Assembly (NCBI RefSeq): GCF_014203715.1
Contig: NZ_JACHJP010000001.1
Coordinates: forward strand, 1,466,432 to 1,530,431
Origin: Streptosporangium saharense
GTDB lineage: Bacteria; Actinomycetota; Actinomycetes; Streptosporangiales; Streptosporangiaceae
Length of the DNA: 64,000 nt
Reading direction: 5' to 3'
The position numbers and the translations under genes were made by a program. The first letter of the stretch is position 1. Each line of letters opens with the position of its first letter. Shown piece by piece: positions 9,608-18,104 of the stretch. The notes below the pieces were generated by a model, which was not told where the DNA came from, did not search any database, and was given only the letters and a program-made list of their open reading frames with translations.

Positions 9608-10675
9608 TCAGTTGGCGGAGACCTTGGTGACCCCGCCCAGGTAGCCGATCACCCGGGCGGGACCCCTGCCGGTCTTGGCGGGGACCGTGCTCACGTACTG
9701 CTGCGTCTCGACCGTGCGCAGCTCCTTGCGCGCCCCGGTCGCCGAGGCCAGCCGCTCGGCGTTCGGCGGCACCCTGATGTCGGCGCACGGCTCGATCTTG
9801 GCCGTCACGGTCGTGGTCCTGATCAGCGAGTACATGACCATGGCGCCCCCGTCCGCGGTGCGCAGCGCGTGGACCGGGTAGTTGCTCGCGCCGAAGATCG
9901 AGTCGTAGCCGAGACAGTCGCCCTTGTACTTCGGCCGCTTGCCCGCGATCTCCTCGGCGTAGCCCGTGGTGTGCGGTCCCTTCTCGATCAGGCCAGCCGC
10001 GAAGCCCGCGCTGCCCTCCTCGGCGGAGGTCGCGTGCAGCGGCGCCATGAGCCGGGGGCTGATCGCGGTGGTCGGGTCGTCGTCGTCCAGCTCGGTCGCG
10101 TAGCCCCCCGCGTCCTTGGCGATCTCGGGGACCCGTTCCTCCGGGTCGAGCAGGGAGGTCGAGCTGAGATACCACTCGTGCTCGCCGTACTTGGTCATGA
10201 CGAGAACGGCCGAGCGTTTCTCACCCTTGCTGTCCTCGCGCTCGACGACCGCGGCGAACCAGAAGGGGTCCCACTGGACCCTGGGCACCAGCAGCTCGGG
10301 CTTGCCCCAGGTGTAGTGCGGCAGCGGCCCCGGCGTGCTGTTGAAGGCGGCCATGGTGAGCGCCTCCTGCGAGTCACGGGTCTGCGCGAGGAGGTTTCTA
10401 CGGTCGGCCTCCAGGTGTGGCGTCGCGCTCTCCAGCACCGCCTGCGCGCCGAGCGCGCCCGACAGCGCCCTCTCCGCCTCGGTCAGCGTCACGGGAGGCT
10501 CCTGCAACACGGCCGGGGCCGGGCTCGCCGTGAGTCCGGCCGCGCGTGTCCCCTGCTCCGGCGTGCCGCCGCCCCGGTCGGAGCAGGCCGTCACCGTGGC
10601 CGCCGCCACGGCCACCAGGACCGTCGTCAGGGTCATGGCGGGCACGAGCAGCCCTCGTCGCGCACGTCCCCGCAC
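9608..10675 (-). CDS. Putative lipoprotein of unknown function
   Basis: 355 residues. The GTG start has a textbook GAGGAGG Shine-Dalgarno 4 nt upstream. The N-terminus is basic, then hydrophobic, ending in a lipobox VTAC with the modified cysteine near residue 31, so the protein is predicted to be anchored on the outer face of the membrane. The mature part has no motif I can assign; it contains charged stretches and two further cysteines (in DCLGYD and EPCADI) that could form a disulfide. It stands alone and convergent with the glutamate dehydrogenase. Function unknown. Confidence 0.85.
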   Translation of the reverse strand: MRGRARRGLLVPAMTLTTVLVAVAAATVTACSDRGGGTPEQGTRAAGLTASPAPAVLQEPPVTLTEAERALSGALGAQAVLESATPHLEADRRNLLAQTRDSQEALTMAAFNSTPGPLPHYTWGKPELLVPRVQWDPFWFAAVVEREDSKGEKRSAVLVMTKYGEHEWYLSSTSLLDPEERVPEIAKDAGGYATELDDDDPTTAISPRLMAPLHATSAEEGSAGFAAGLIEKGPHTTGYAEEIAGKRPKYKGDCLGYDSIFGASNYPVHALRTADGGAMVMYSLIRTTTVTAKIEPCADIRVPPNAERLASATGARKELRTVETQQYVSTVPAKTGRGPARVIGYLGGVTKVSAN

Positions 10676-10756
10676 GTCGCCTCCTCACGGTCCCTCCGGC
10701 GCCCATGCTAGCCATGGCGCGGGCCCGGCCGTACACAACGGGGTGCGCCGGTCGCG

Positions 10757-10762
10757 TACCCT
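10757..10762 (+). promoter_or_regulatory. -10 element (TACCCT) of a leaderless prfB transcript
   Basis: TACCCT lies 8 nt before the GTG start of prfB and no Shine-Dalgarno is visible, the arrangement expected when transcription begins at the start codon itself. Confidence 0.55.
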
Positions 10763-10770
10763 TTACAGAC

Positions 10771-11889
10771 GTGGCACTCATCGATCCGGTAGAAGAGATC
10801 AACGAGCTCATCGGCACGCTGAAGAACATCCAGGACGTGCTCGACCTCGGCGCGATACGCAAGCAGATCGAGGAGCTCGAGGAGCAGGCCGCGGCGCCCG
10901 ACCTGTGGAACGACCAGGAACGGGCCCAGAAGGTCACCAGCAAGCTCTCCTACCTGCAGGGTGAGGTCAACAGGATCGAGTCGCTGGCCCAGCGCCTCGA
11001 CGACCTGTCCGTCCTGTACGAGCTGGCCGCCGACGAGGAGGACGACGACACCCGCGAGGAGGCCGACCGCGAGCTGGCCTCCCTCAGGAGCGACGTCGGT
11101 GCCCTTGAGGTGCGCACCCTGCTGTCGGGCGAGTACGACGCCCGTGAGGCGGTCGTCACGATCAACTCCCAGGCGGGTGGCGTGGACGCGGCCGACTGGG
11201 CCCAGATGCTCCTGCGGATGTACATCCGCTGGGCCGAGCGCAAGGGCTACCCGACGGAGGTCTACGAGACCTCCTACGCCGAGGAGGCGGGCATCAAGTC
11301 GGCCACCTTCACGGTCAAGGCCCCCTACGCGTACGGCACGCTGCGCGGCGAGCACGGCACCCACCGCCTGGTGCGGATCAGCCCGTTCGACAACCAGGGC
11401 CGCCGCCAGACCTCCTTCGCCGGGGTCGACGTGGTTCCGGTGGTCGAGACGACCGACCACATCGACATCAACGAGGACGACCTGCGGGTCGATGTCTACC
11501 GCTCCTCCGGTCCCGGTGGCCAGGGCGTCAACACCACCGACTCGGCGGTCCGCCTGACCCACCTGCCGACCGGCATCGTGGTCTCCTGCCAGAACGAGCG
11601 CTCCCAGCTGCAGAACAAGGCGACCGCGATGGCGGTCCTGCAGTCCAAGCTGCTTGAGCGCAAGCGGCAGGAGGAGGTCGCGGCGCTCAACGAGATCAGG
11701 GGCGAGACGACCACCTCGTGGGGCACGCAGATCCGTAACTACGTGCTGCACCCGTACCAGATCGTCAAGGACCTGCGGACGGGCACGGAGGCGGGCAACC
11801 CGAGCGCGGTGCTCGACGGTGACCTCGACGAGTTCATCGAGGCGGAGATCCGCTGGACCCGCCGCCAGGAGTCCGGCGCCGAGGGATAG
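10771..11889 (+). CDS. prfB: Peptide chain release factor 2
   Basis: 372 residues. Recognises UGA and UAA stop codons and triggers peptidyl-tRNA hydrolysis. The class-defining SPF anticodon-like tripeptide occurs in [10 protein letters not shown] and the catalytic GGQ in [10 protein letters not shown]. The N-terminal helical domain (about residues 1-100) is complete. The frame is continuous from the GTG, so the autoregulatory +1 frameshift found near codon 26 in many bacteria is absent. I chose the GTG at 10771 because the protein starts there with the usual actinobacterial N-terminus and a -10-like hexamer lies just upstream. A strong hairpin follows. In many actinobacteria prfB precedes ftsE, ftsX and smpB, as here. 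Confidence 0.97.
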   Translation: MALIDPVEEINELIGTLKNIQDVLDLGAIRKQIEELEEQAAAPDLWNDQERAQKVTSKLSYLQGEVNRIESLAQRLDDLSVLYELAADEEDDDTREEADRELASLRSDVGALEVRTLLSGEYDAREAVVTINSQAGGVDAADWAQMLLRMYIRWAERKGYPTEVYETSYAEEAGIKSATFTVKAPYAYGTLRGEHGTHRLVRISPFDNQGRRQTSFAGVDVVPVVETTDHIDINEDDLRVDVYRSSGPGGQGVNTTDSAVRLTHLPTGIVVSCQNERSQLQNKATAMAVLQSKLLERKRQEEVAALNEIRGETTTSWGTQIRNYVLHPYQIVKDLRTGTEAGNPSAVLDGDLDEFIEAEIRWTRRQESGAEG

Positions 11890-11898
11890 GAACCCCCG

Positions 11899-11926
11899 TG
11901 ACGGCCCGCTGGTCAGCGGGCCGTCA
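11899..11926. terminator. 13-bp perfect hairpin between prfB and the convergent small membrane-protein gene
   Basis: The arms 11899-11911 and 11914-11926 are exact complements around GT, ending over the stop codon of the minus-strand gene. It can serve both convergent genes. Confidence 0.85.
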
Positions 11927-12115
11927 GAGTCCGGCCAGGTGCCTCAGGGCCACGGTGAGGAAGAACAGCGCGAGCAGCAGCAGCGCGATCATGGTGGGGG
12001 TCAGCCCGCCGAAGCCGTGCTGGTGCATGCGGTCGCGATACGCGCGGCACTGGGGACAGCGGCCCTCCGCGACGGGATGGGCGCACCGGGCGCAGACGAG
12101 GTCTTCACAGCTCAT
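11924..12115 (-). CDS. Small zinc-ribbon membrane protein
   Basis: 63 residues, ATG start. The N-terminal half carries paired cysteines (CARC and CPQC, plus Cys3) that look like a treble-clef or zinc-ribbon metal site. The C-terminal half is one transmembrane helix (about residues 41-60). A short zinc ribbon tethered to the membrane suggests an accessory or adaptor role, but no function is known to me. It is convergent with prfB and divergent from ftsE across a 235-bp region. The cysteine pattern and the fit between the terminator hairpins support that it is real. Confidence 0.75.
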   Translation of the reverse strand: MSCEDLVCARCAHPVAEGRCPQCRAYRDRMHQHGFGGLTPTMIALLLLALFFLTVALRHLAGL

Positions 12116-12198
12116 GAGAGCCTCCGTCTCCTAGGTCAGAACTACTTTATGTGGTCGTTACCGGGCGCCGAATCGTTTTGTTTCCGTTATGGACGTTC

Positions 12199-12337
12199 CA
12201 TGCCAGTCTTCCCCCTAGACTGGGCTCCGGCCAACCGGAACGTCGATCGATAGTAAAGACCGGCGCCCCCCGGCCGGCGAGAGGCGGAAGTGAACCTCTG
12301 CCACCACCGCGACTGTCCTAACCCCTAGACTGGCATG
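12199..12337. repeat. Direct and inverted repeat pair in the ftsE upstream region
   Basis: CCCCTAGACTGG occurs exactly at 12212-12223 and again at 12322-12333, 110 bp apart. CATGCCAGTCT at 12199-12209 is the exact reverse complement of AGACTGGCATG at 12327-12337. Each copy contains TAGACT, a plausible -10 hexamer. The second copy ends 19 nt before the ftsE GTG. The arrangement fits two promoters or a paired regulator site for ftsEX. The 12116-12350 interval otherwise contains no recognisable gene. Confidence 0.6.
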
Positions 12338-12350
12338 CCGTGATGCGCCC

Positions 12351-13040
12351 GTGATCCATTTTGATAATGTCACCAAGGTCTACGCGAACCAGAAGCGGCC
12401 CGCGTTGGACCACGTCAGCGTCGATGTCGACAAGGGCGAGTTCGTGTTCCTCGTCGGCCCCTCGGGGTCCGGGAAGTCGACCTTCCTCCGCCTGGTCCTG
12501 AAGGAGGAGCGCCCCGACTCGGGGGCGATCCACGTGGCCGGCAAGGACCTCGCCCGACTGTCGAACTTCAAGATCCCCCACCTGCGCCGCCGTATCGGCT
12601 GCGTCTTCCAGGACTTCCGGCTGCTGCCGAACAAGAACGTCTACGAGAATGTCGCGTTCGCCCTGGAGGTCATCGGCAAGCCACGCCGGTTCATCCGCAA
12701 GGTCGTGCCCGAGGTCGTCGAGCTGGTCGGCCTTGAGGGCAAGGCGCACCGGATGCCCGACGAGCTCTCCGGTGGTGAGCAGCAGCGGGTCGCGATGGCC
12801 CGTGCCTTCGTCAACCGCCCGATGATCCTGCTGGCCGACGAGCCGACGGGAAACATCGACCCCGCGACGAGCATCGGCATCATGAAGGTGCTCGACCGGA
12901 TCAACAGGACCGGTACGACCGTCGTCATGGCGACGCACGACGCCGCCATCGTCGACTCCATGCGCAAGCGCGTAGTGGAACTGGAGGACGGCAAGATCGT
13001 CCGTGACCAGTCGCGTGGCGTGTACGGCCAGGCGTACTGA
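12351..13040 (+). CDS. ftsE: Cell division ATP-binding protein FtsE
   Basis: 229 residues. Cytoplasmic ATPase of the FtsEX complex, which drives conformational change in FtsX and so activates peptidoglycan hydrolases at the division site. Walker A is GPSGSGKST, the signature motif is LSGGEQQR, and Walker B is ILLADEPTG, followed by the switch histidine in MATHD. All are intact. The GTG at 12351 gives the normal N-terminus ([10 protein letters not shown]). A TAGACT hexamer at 12326-12331 probably belongs to its promoter. ftsX follows after 36 bp. Confidence 0.97.
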   Translation: MIHFDNVTKVYANQKRPALDHVSVDVDKGEFVFLVGPSGSGKSTFLRLVLKEERPDSGAIHVAGKDLARLSNFKIPHLRRRIGCVFQDFRLLPNKNVYENVAFALEVIGKPRRFIRKVVPEVVELVGLEGKAHRMPDELSGGEQQRVAMARAFVNRPMILLADEPTGNIDPATSIGIMKVLDRINRTGTTVVMATHDAAIVDSMRKRVVELEDGKIVRDQSRGVYGQAY

Positions 13041-13076
13041 CCCAGGACCTCAAGGAAGCGAAGCGACAGGAAGAGC

Positions 13077-13985
13077 ATGCGGGCAAACTTCATCTTCTCC
13101 GAGGTCTGGATCGGCCTCCGCCGTAACCTCACGATGACGATCGCCGTCATCGTGACCGTGGCGATCGGCATGGCGTTGCTGGGCGTCGGCCTGATGATCA
13201 ACTCCCAGATCTCCACCATGAGGGACTTCTGGGTGGGCAAGGTCGAGATCTCCGTCTTCCTGTGCAAGAAGAACGACGCCTTCCCGCAGTGCAAGGGCAG
13301 CGGGGGCGTCAACCCTCAGGAGCAGGCCGCCCTCAAGGCGCAGATCGAGTCCATGCCCCAGGTCGAGCGGGTGGAGTTCGAGAACGCGGCCAAGGCCTAC
13401 GCCAACTTCCGCGAGCAGTACAAAGACAACAACGTGTTGCTTTCGGTGCTGCAGGTGTCTGACATGCCCGAGTCGTTCAGGGTGAAGCTCAAGAACCCCG
13501 GCGACTACCCGGCCGTCATCGAGTCCCTCAAGGGGGCCAGCGGCGTCTCCTACGTGGTCAACCAGCAGGAGATCCTGGACAAGTTCTTCGGGCTGCTGGA
13601 GAGGTTGCGCTGGGCGGCGCTGGTCGTGGCCATCGTCCTGGTGTTCGCGGCCACCCTGCTGATCGGCAACACGGTTCGCCTGTCCGCGTACAACCGCAGA
13701 CGTGAGACGGGCATCATGCGGCTCGTCGGCGCCTCGAACCTGTACATCCAGCTCCCCTTCGTCATGGAAGGGGTCATCGCGGGCCTGATAGGCGGTGTGG
13801 TCGCCGCGGTGATGCTGATCGTCAGCAAGGTCTTCCTCTTCGACGGCGTGCAGCTCTACCTGGCCAACACCAGCCCGCTCACGTGGGAGACCGTCGCCTC
13901 GACGATCAGCCTCACGATGGTCATCGGCGTGCTCATCTGTGTGCTCGCCTCGTTCGTCACGCTCCGCCGCTACCTGCGGGTGTGA
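13077..13985 (+). CDS. ftsX: Cell division membrane protein FtsX
   Basis: 302 residues with the FtsX layout: one N-terminal transmembrane helix (about 23-45), an extracellular loop of about 125 residues that in mycobacteria binds the RipC hydrolase, then three helices (about 180-200, 225-250 and 270-295). The extracellular loop has two cysteines (in FLCKKND and FPQCKG) that may pair, as in the actinobacterial FtsX ectodomain. The ATG at 13077 has GACAGGAAGAG upstream. It forms an operon with ftsE and ends at a hairpin. Confidence 0.97.
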   Translation: MRANFIFSEVWIGLRRNLTMTIAVIVTVAIGMALLGVGLMINSQISTMRDFWVGKVEISVFLCKKNDAFPQCKGSGGVNPQEQAALKAQIESMPQVERVEFENAAKAYANFREQYKDNNVLLSVLQVSDMPESFRVKLKNPGDYPAVIESLKGASGVSYVVNQQEILDKFFGLLERLRWAALVVAIVLVFAATLLIGNTVRLSAYNRRRETGIMRLVGASNLYIQLPFVMEGVIAGLIGGVVAAVMLIVSKVFLFDGVQLYLANTSPLTWETVASTISLTMVIGVLICVLASFVTLRRYLRV

Positions 13986-13990
13986 GCCCC

Positions 13991-14019
13991 GGGGAGCGCG
14001 TCCACGGGGCGCGCTCCCC
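13991..14019 (+). terminator. ftsEX terminator hairpin
   Basis: GGGGAGCGCG (13991-14000) pairs exactly with CGCGCTCCCC (14010-14019) around a 9-nt loop, starting 5 bp after the ftsX stop. It separates ftsEX from the smpB promoter. Confidence 0.8.
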
Positions 14020-14052
14020 ACGCGGGACGCGGTCGGCCGTCCCGGTCCCCGG

Positions 14053-14058
14053 TAGGCT
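14053..14058 (+). promoter_or_regulatory. -10 element (TAGGCT) of a leaderless smpB transcript
   Basis: TAGGCT is 7 nt before the smpB ATG, with no Shine-Dalgarno between. The spacing matches other leaderless starts in this window. Confidence 0.6.
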
Positions 14059-14065
14059 CGGGGGC

Positions 14066-14533
14066 ATGCCACGTGAGACCGGGCGGAAGGTCATCGCCCA
14101 GAACAAGCGTGCCTGGCACGACTACCACATCGAGGACACCTACGAGGCTGGTCTCGTGCTCCAGGGCACCGAGGTCAAGTCGCTCCGTCTGGGCAGGGCC
14201 TCCCTGATCGACGGATACGCCGTGCTCAAGGACGGTGAGGCTTGGCTGATCAACGTCCACATCCCCGAATACACCATGGGGACGTGGACCAACCACGCGG
14301 CGCGTCGCACCCGGAAGCTTCTGCTCCACCGCAAGGAGATCGACAAGCTGGTCGCGAAGACCAAGGAGGGCGGCCTGACGCTGGTGCCGCTCGCGATCTA
14401 CTTCAAGGACGGCAAGGCCAAGGTCGAGCTGGGTCTCGCCAAGGGCAAGAAGGACTGGGACAAGCGGCAGACCCTCGCGGAGAACCAGGCCAAGCGTGAG
14501 ATGGCTCGCGCTCTCAGGCACAGGAACAGGTAA
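14066..14533 (+). CDS. smpB: SsrA-binding protein SmpB
   Basis: 155 residues. Binds tmRNA and positions it in the A site of stalled ribosomes for trans-translation. The OB-fold core is present ([24 protein letters not shown]; motif around residues 18-41), and the basic C-terminal tail ([14 protein letters not shown]) that mimics an anticodon arm is complete. The ATG at 14066 follows a TAGGCT hexamer and gives the typical N-terminus. Its RNA partner ssrA lies 2.2 kb downstream. The next gene starts 2 nt after the smpB stop, so they share a transcript. Confidence 0.97.
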   Translation: MPRETGRKVIAQNKRAWHDYHIEDTYEAGLVLQGTEVKSLRLGRASLIDGYAVLKDGEAWLINVHIPEYTMGTWTNHAARRTRKLLLHRKEIDKLVAKTKEGGLTLVPLAIYFKDGKAKVELGLAKGKKDWDKRQTLAENQAKREMARALRHRNR

Positions 14534-14535
14534 TT

Positions 14536-16419
14536 GTGACGGGGAAGGCTCGGCGGACCGTCGCCGCGGCACTGACGCTGGCGGCGACGGTCCCCATGCT
14601 GTCGGCCTGCCTTGAGGAGCCCTCGGCCCACGAGGCGGTGCGCGACTTCCTGGTCGGCTGGCAGACGGGCGACTACGTCGCGGCGGCCAGGCGCACCGAC
14701 GGGGACGAGCGGACGGTCAGCAAGGCCCTGGAGGACGCCAAGATCCAGCTTGACGCCGCGTCCTTCCGCTTCCGGGTCAAGGCCGTGCGCCGCGCGGGAG
14801 ACGAGACGGAGGCCGACTTCGACGCCGAGGTCGACCTGGGGGAGAACAACCCCCTATGGCAGTACACCGGCAAGCTCCCCCTGCACCTGGTCGACGGCCG
14901 CTGGAAGGTGCACTGGTCGCCAAGCGTGCTCCACCCCGACCTGCACGAGGGGCAGCGCTTCGCGGTCGACGTCATCCCCGAGGGGCGCAAGCCGATCCTC
15001 GACCGCAACGGCGACCCCCTCCAGCAGGAGGCGACGCTGTACGTGGCGAACGTCGTCCCGGCGACGCTGAAGGACCCGGTCGCGGTCTGCGAGCAGCTGT
15101 CGAAGATCACCGGCTTCCCCCAGGACCGCCTGCTGAGCCGCATCAGGTCGGCCAGGCCCAACGTCCAGGTGCCACTGGTGACCTTCGGACGCGCCAAGTA
15201 CGCCCAGATCAGCGACAAGCTGGCCGCCATCCCCGGCATCGTCGTCTCGCCGCAGAAGCAGCCGGTCGCCCCCGACTCGCCCGCCCAGATCGTCGGCACC
15301 GTCACCGCGGTGACCCCGGAGACCGAGCAGCAGCTCGGCGGCCCGCAGCGGGCGGGAGACACCGTCGGCAGGACCGGGCTGCAGAAGGCATACCAGGAGC
15401 ACCTGACCGGCTCGACGGAGACGCGGGTCATCACGGTCGACCTGAAGACGAACCAGCAGGTGGCCGAGCTGCGCAAGTGGCGGCCGAGCCGTTCGACCTC
15501 GCCGGTGCGCACCACGCTCGACGGCCCGGCCCAGAAGGCGGCCGACACCGCGCTCTTCGGCACCACCCCCGGCATGCTGGTCGCGGTCCAGGCCTCGACC
15601 GGTGAGATCCGCGCGGTCGGCAGCACCAAGGAGTACAACCAGGAGAAGGACGCCCTGGCGGGCAAGTTCCCCGCGGGCACCACGTTCTCGATCATGACGG
15701 TCGAGGGGCTGCTCAAGGCGGGCATCAGCACCAAGCAGCGCCTGGCCTGCCCCGTGGAGCGCAGCGTCGGCGGTGCCCGCTTCCGCCAGGCCGACCCTCC
15801 CGGAGGTACGGCGCCAAGCCTGCTGGGCGACTTCGCCAGCGGCTGCGTGACCGCGCTGACCGCGCTGGCCCGCAGGATCGACGGCACCGAGCTGACGGCG
15901 AGCGCCACCAGGTTCGGCATCGAGTCGCCGTGGACGCTGCCGCTGAAGTCCTTCAGCGGCTCGATCGGCCCCCTGCGCACCGACGCCGCGACCGCCAAGG
16001 CCATCGCCGGGCAGAACGTGCTGGTCAGCCCGCTGTCCATGGCCCTGGTCGCCGGGGCGGCCGCCTCGGGCACCTGGCGGCCGCCGACCCTGGTCACCGA
16101 CCCGAAGAGCCCGGACCCCGCGGCCGAGGCGGAGCCGCCGAAGCCGCCGAGCCCGATCAAGATCGACGACAAGGCGGTCGCCACGCTCCGCACGCTCATG
16201 CGCTCCGGGGTGGTCGCGGGCTCCGCCCGCTCGGCCACGGCGCCGGGTGCCCCGGTCCACGGGCTCACCGCCGCCGCCACGCAGAACCGCAAGCCGCTCG
16301 CGTGGTTCGTCGGCTGGCAGGGGGACATCGCGGTCGCCGTGCTCATGGAGAGCGCCGACTCGACGGCGGGGGCGGCCGTCGCGGGCCGTTTCTTCCAGAA
16401 GCTGAACGCCGGAACATGA
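14536..16419 (+). CDS. Penicillin-binding-protein paralogue (lipoprotein) with all three transpeptidase motifs lost
   Basis: 627 residues, GTG start 2 nt after smpB. A lipobox LSAC (Cys near residue 24) replaces the usual transmembrane anchor. The mature protein has an NTF2-like MecA_N domain (~30-150), a PBP dimer region (~150-300) and a transpeptidase-like domain (~325-620). The fold-level landmarks of active homologues remain (LVAVQASTGEI, the LVSPLSMA segment and LAWFVGW), but the catalytic motifs do not. SxxK reads T382-T-F-S385, SxN reads G436-C-V438, and KTG reads H575-G-L577. I therefore predict no acyl-enzyme chemistry or beta-lactam binding; a structural or sensing role is more likely. 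This reading rests on alignment by eye to typical actinobacterial PBPs. Confidence 0.88.
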   Translation: MTGKARRTVAAALTLAATVPMLSACLEEPSAHEAVRDFLVGWQTGDYVAAARRTDGDERTVSKALEDAKIQLDAASFRFRVKAVRRAGDETEADFDAEVDLGENNPLWQYTGKLPLHLVDGRWKVHWSPSVLHPDLHEGQRFAVDVIPEGRKPILDRNGDPLQQEATLYVANVVPATLKDPVAVCEQLSKITGFPQDRLLSRIRSARPNVQVPLVTFGRAKYAQISDKLAAIPGIVVSPQKQPVAPDSPAQIVGTVTAVTPETEQQLGGPQRAGDTVGRTGLQKAYQEHLTGSTETRVITVDLKTNQQVAELRKWRPSRSTSPVRTTLDGPAQKAADTALFGTTPGMLVAVQASTGEIRAVGSTKEYNQEKDALAGKFPAGTTFSIMTVEGLLKAGISTKQRLACPVERSVGGARFRQADPPGGTAPSLLGDFASGCVTALTALARRIDGTELTASATRFGIESPWTLPLKSFSGSIGPLRTDAATAKAIAGQNVLVSPLSMALVAGAAASGTWRPPTLVTDPKSPDPAAEAEPPKPPSPIKIDDKAVATLRTLMRSGVVAGSARSATAPGAPVHGLTAAATQNRKPLAWFVGWQGDIAVAVLMESADSTAGAAVAGRFFQKLNAGT

Positions 16420-16719
16420 CGTTCTGAGATTTTCTCCTCACCCTGAGCAACCATCGAGGGCCCGGTCTGCGTCTTCCCAGATGACCGGGCACCGCTTGGG
16501 GGGTTGCGGACCCGGTCACCTCGACGGGACCGGGGCCTCGTCTCGGGGGAGGTCCCGGCCGTCACGGCCGGTCAGACCCTGCCGGTCACCCCGGGGACGT
16601 GCGCGATCACGCCGCGTTCCCGGGGCCCTCCGTTCACCGGGAATCGAGTTGGCGTTACCGGTGTTGTACCGGGTATCTTCAGATTCCCGGTCCCCAGGGC
16701 CGGGTTGACAACTCAACAG
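16420..16719 (+). promoter_or_regulatory. 300-bp region before ssrA with a weak terminator and candidate promoter
   Basis: There is no convincing gene here. GCCCGGT (16460-16466) and ACCGGGC (16484-16490) can pair as a weak terminator for the PBP paralogue. A possible ssrA promoter is TTGGCG (16649-16654) and TATCTT (16674-16679) with a long 19-bp spacer. Low confidence on exact elements. Confidence 0.35.
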
Positions 16720-17104
16720 GGGGGTGACTGGTTTCGACTTTGGCTTTGCAAGTCAGGGGAAGCGAGTCGAGGACTGCGGACATAACCTCGTTAACACTGT
16801 GACCGCGACCAACAAGTGCCAATAAGACGCACTCCGAAGTCAGCCAGGCTCGCCTGGCACTCGCCGCCTAAGCAGCGAGTGACTTCTGCCGGCCCGGGAG
16901 CGCCTCCGGCCCGGATCCGGCATCGCTAGGAGGCTCAACCGTTCGACCCGGCCACGGGGAAGATCGGGAAATCAAACAGTGGCTGAGCCCGTCGGCGTCT
17001 TGCCTGTGTGATCGCCGGGGCTGAGAAAAGCAGAACAGGCTGCACTCGGAGAAGCCCTGCCTTGGAGTTGAAGGACGCGGGTTCGATTCCCGCCACCTCC
17101 ACCC
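16720..17104 (+). ncRNA. ssrA: Transfer-messenger RNA (tmRNA)
   Basis: One-piece tmRNA. The 5' end GGGGGTGACTGGTTTCGAC is typical. Its first seven bases pair with CACCTCC at 17094-17100, including a G3-U70 wobble, the alanine identity pair. The T-arm GCGGG-TTCGATT-CCCGC is at about 17077-17093. The tag reading frame runs 16818-16871 and gives ANKTHSEVSQARLALAA followed by TAA, ending in the LAA proteolysis signal. The 3' CCA is not encoded (ACCC follows the stem), so CCA addition is needed. It rescues stalled ribosomes with SmpB, encoded 2.2 kb upstream. A T-rich terminator follows. The 5' boundary could be one base earlier. Confidence 0.97.
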
Positions 17105-17139
17105 CCGTTCCGTGCCTGGGAGCGCGGAACACACCGTCT

Positions 17140-17188
17140 GAGGGCGGTCATGCGGACTCACGTCCGTGTGACCGCCCTCGGCGTTTTT
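17140..17188 (+). terminator. Rho-independent terminator of ssrA
   Basis: GAGGGCGGTCA (17140-17150) pairs with TGACCGCCCTC (17169-17179), and the run ends in GGCGTTTTT. It is one of only two T-tract terminators I recognise in the window. Confidence 0.92.
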
Positions 17189-17264
17189 CCCGGCCTGGCC
17201 GTACGACGAGAATCGAACGGGTTTTCCCCTCCGGGGGAGGATCCGAACTGGTTTACTGCTTCCC

Positions 17265-18098
17265 ATGACGAGTCTTCGTGAGAAAGCAGAGCTGTTCCAC
17301 TCGTTGCATCAGGGTGGTGGGCCGTTGGTGCTGGCCAACGCCTGGGACGTCGCCAGCGCGCGTCTTGTCGAGGAGAGCGGGGCCGGGGCGGTCGCGACGA
17401 CCAGCGCCGGGGTGGCGTGGAGCCTCGGCGCCCCCGACGGCGACCGGCTCGACCGTGACCAGGCGATCGACCTGATCGCCAGGATCGCCGCGGCCGTCGA
17501 GCTGCCCGTCACGGCCGACATCGAGAGCGGCTTCGCGGCCGACGCCGAGGGGGTCGCCGAGACGGTCAGGCGCGTGATCGCGGCCGGTGCCGTGGGGGTC
17601 AACATCGAGGACGCGCTGCGCGACGGGGGCACGCCGCTGCGTCCCGTCGAGGAGCAGTGCGAACGGCTCGCCGCGGCCAGGCAGGCGGCCGACGAGGCCG
17701 GGATTCCCCTCTTCGTCAACGCGCGGGTCGACGTCTACCTGCGCGGGGTCGGCGAGACGCCCAAGGAGCGGTTCGAGACGGCCGTCGAGCGCGCCACGGC
17801 CTACCTCGCGGCCGGGGCCAGCGGCGTCTTCGTGCCCGGGGTCGTCGATCCCGAGACCGTCGCCGCGCTCGCCGGGGCCGTCGCGGTGCCGTTGAACATC
17901 CTGGCTGGGCCCGGGGCTCCCACGGTCGCCGAGCTGGGCGCGCTGGGCGTCGCCCGGGTCAGCCTGGGCTCCTCGATCGCGGAGGCGGCCTACGCCCTCG
18001 TGCGCGAGGCGGCCAGGGAGGTGCTCGCCTCGGGCACCTACACGGCTCTTGAGGGCGCCCGGGAGTACGGCAGGCTCAACGCGATCCTGGGCGGGTGA
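17265..18098 (+). CDS. Isocitrate lyase / PEP mutase superfamily protein
   Basis: 277 residues, an (alpha/beta)8 barrel of the PEPM/ICL superfamily. Near the N-terminus ANAWDVASARLVEESG is the family hallmark. TADIESGF and VNIEDAL carry the Mg-binding acidic residues. The ICL signature KKCGH is absent, so it is not an isocitrate lyase. The short form fits the 2-methylisocitrate-lyase-like, oxaloacetate-decarboxylase-like or phosphonopyruvate-hydrolase-like members, whose substrates in actinomycetes are mostly untested. It is monocistronic, and its stop faces the HtrA gene only 6 bp away. I see no phosphonate genes nearby. Confidence 0.85.
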   Translation: MTSLREKAELFHSLHQGGGPLVLANAWDVASARLVEESGAGAVATTSAGVAWSLGAPDGDRLDRDQAIDLIARIAAAVELPVTADIESGFAADAEGVAETVRRVIAAGAVGVNIEDALRDGGTPLRPVEEQCERLAAARQAADEAGIPLFVNARVDVYLRGVGETPKERFETAVERATAYLAAGASGVFVPGVVDPETVAALAGAVAVPLNILAGPGAPTVAELGALGVARVSLGSSIAEAAYALVREAAREVLASGTYTALEGAREYGRLNAILGG

Positions 18099-18104
18099 GG
18101 CCCG

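Noticed and set aside
4665-10175. Very long minus-strand open frame across the glutamate dehydrogenase gene
   Set aside because: It is the antisense frame that GC-rich codon bias keeps open. Its translation is Val/Gly/Asp/Gln-rich without any family signature, whereas the plus strand encodes a clear NAD-GDH.
10771-10850. Programmed +1 frameshift at the start of prfB
   Set aside because: The frame is continuous from the GTG through the GGQ motif, with no in-frame TGA near codon 26.
17265-18098. Isocitrate lyase of the glyoxylate shunt
   Set aside because: The protein is too short and lacks the KKCGH catalytic motif; it belongs to the wider PEPM/ICL superfamily.
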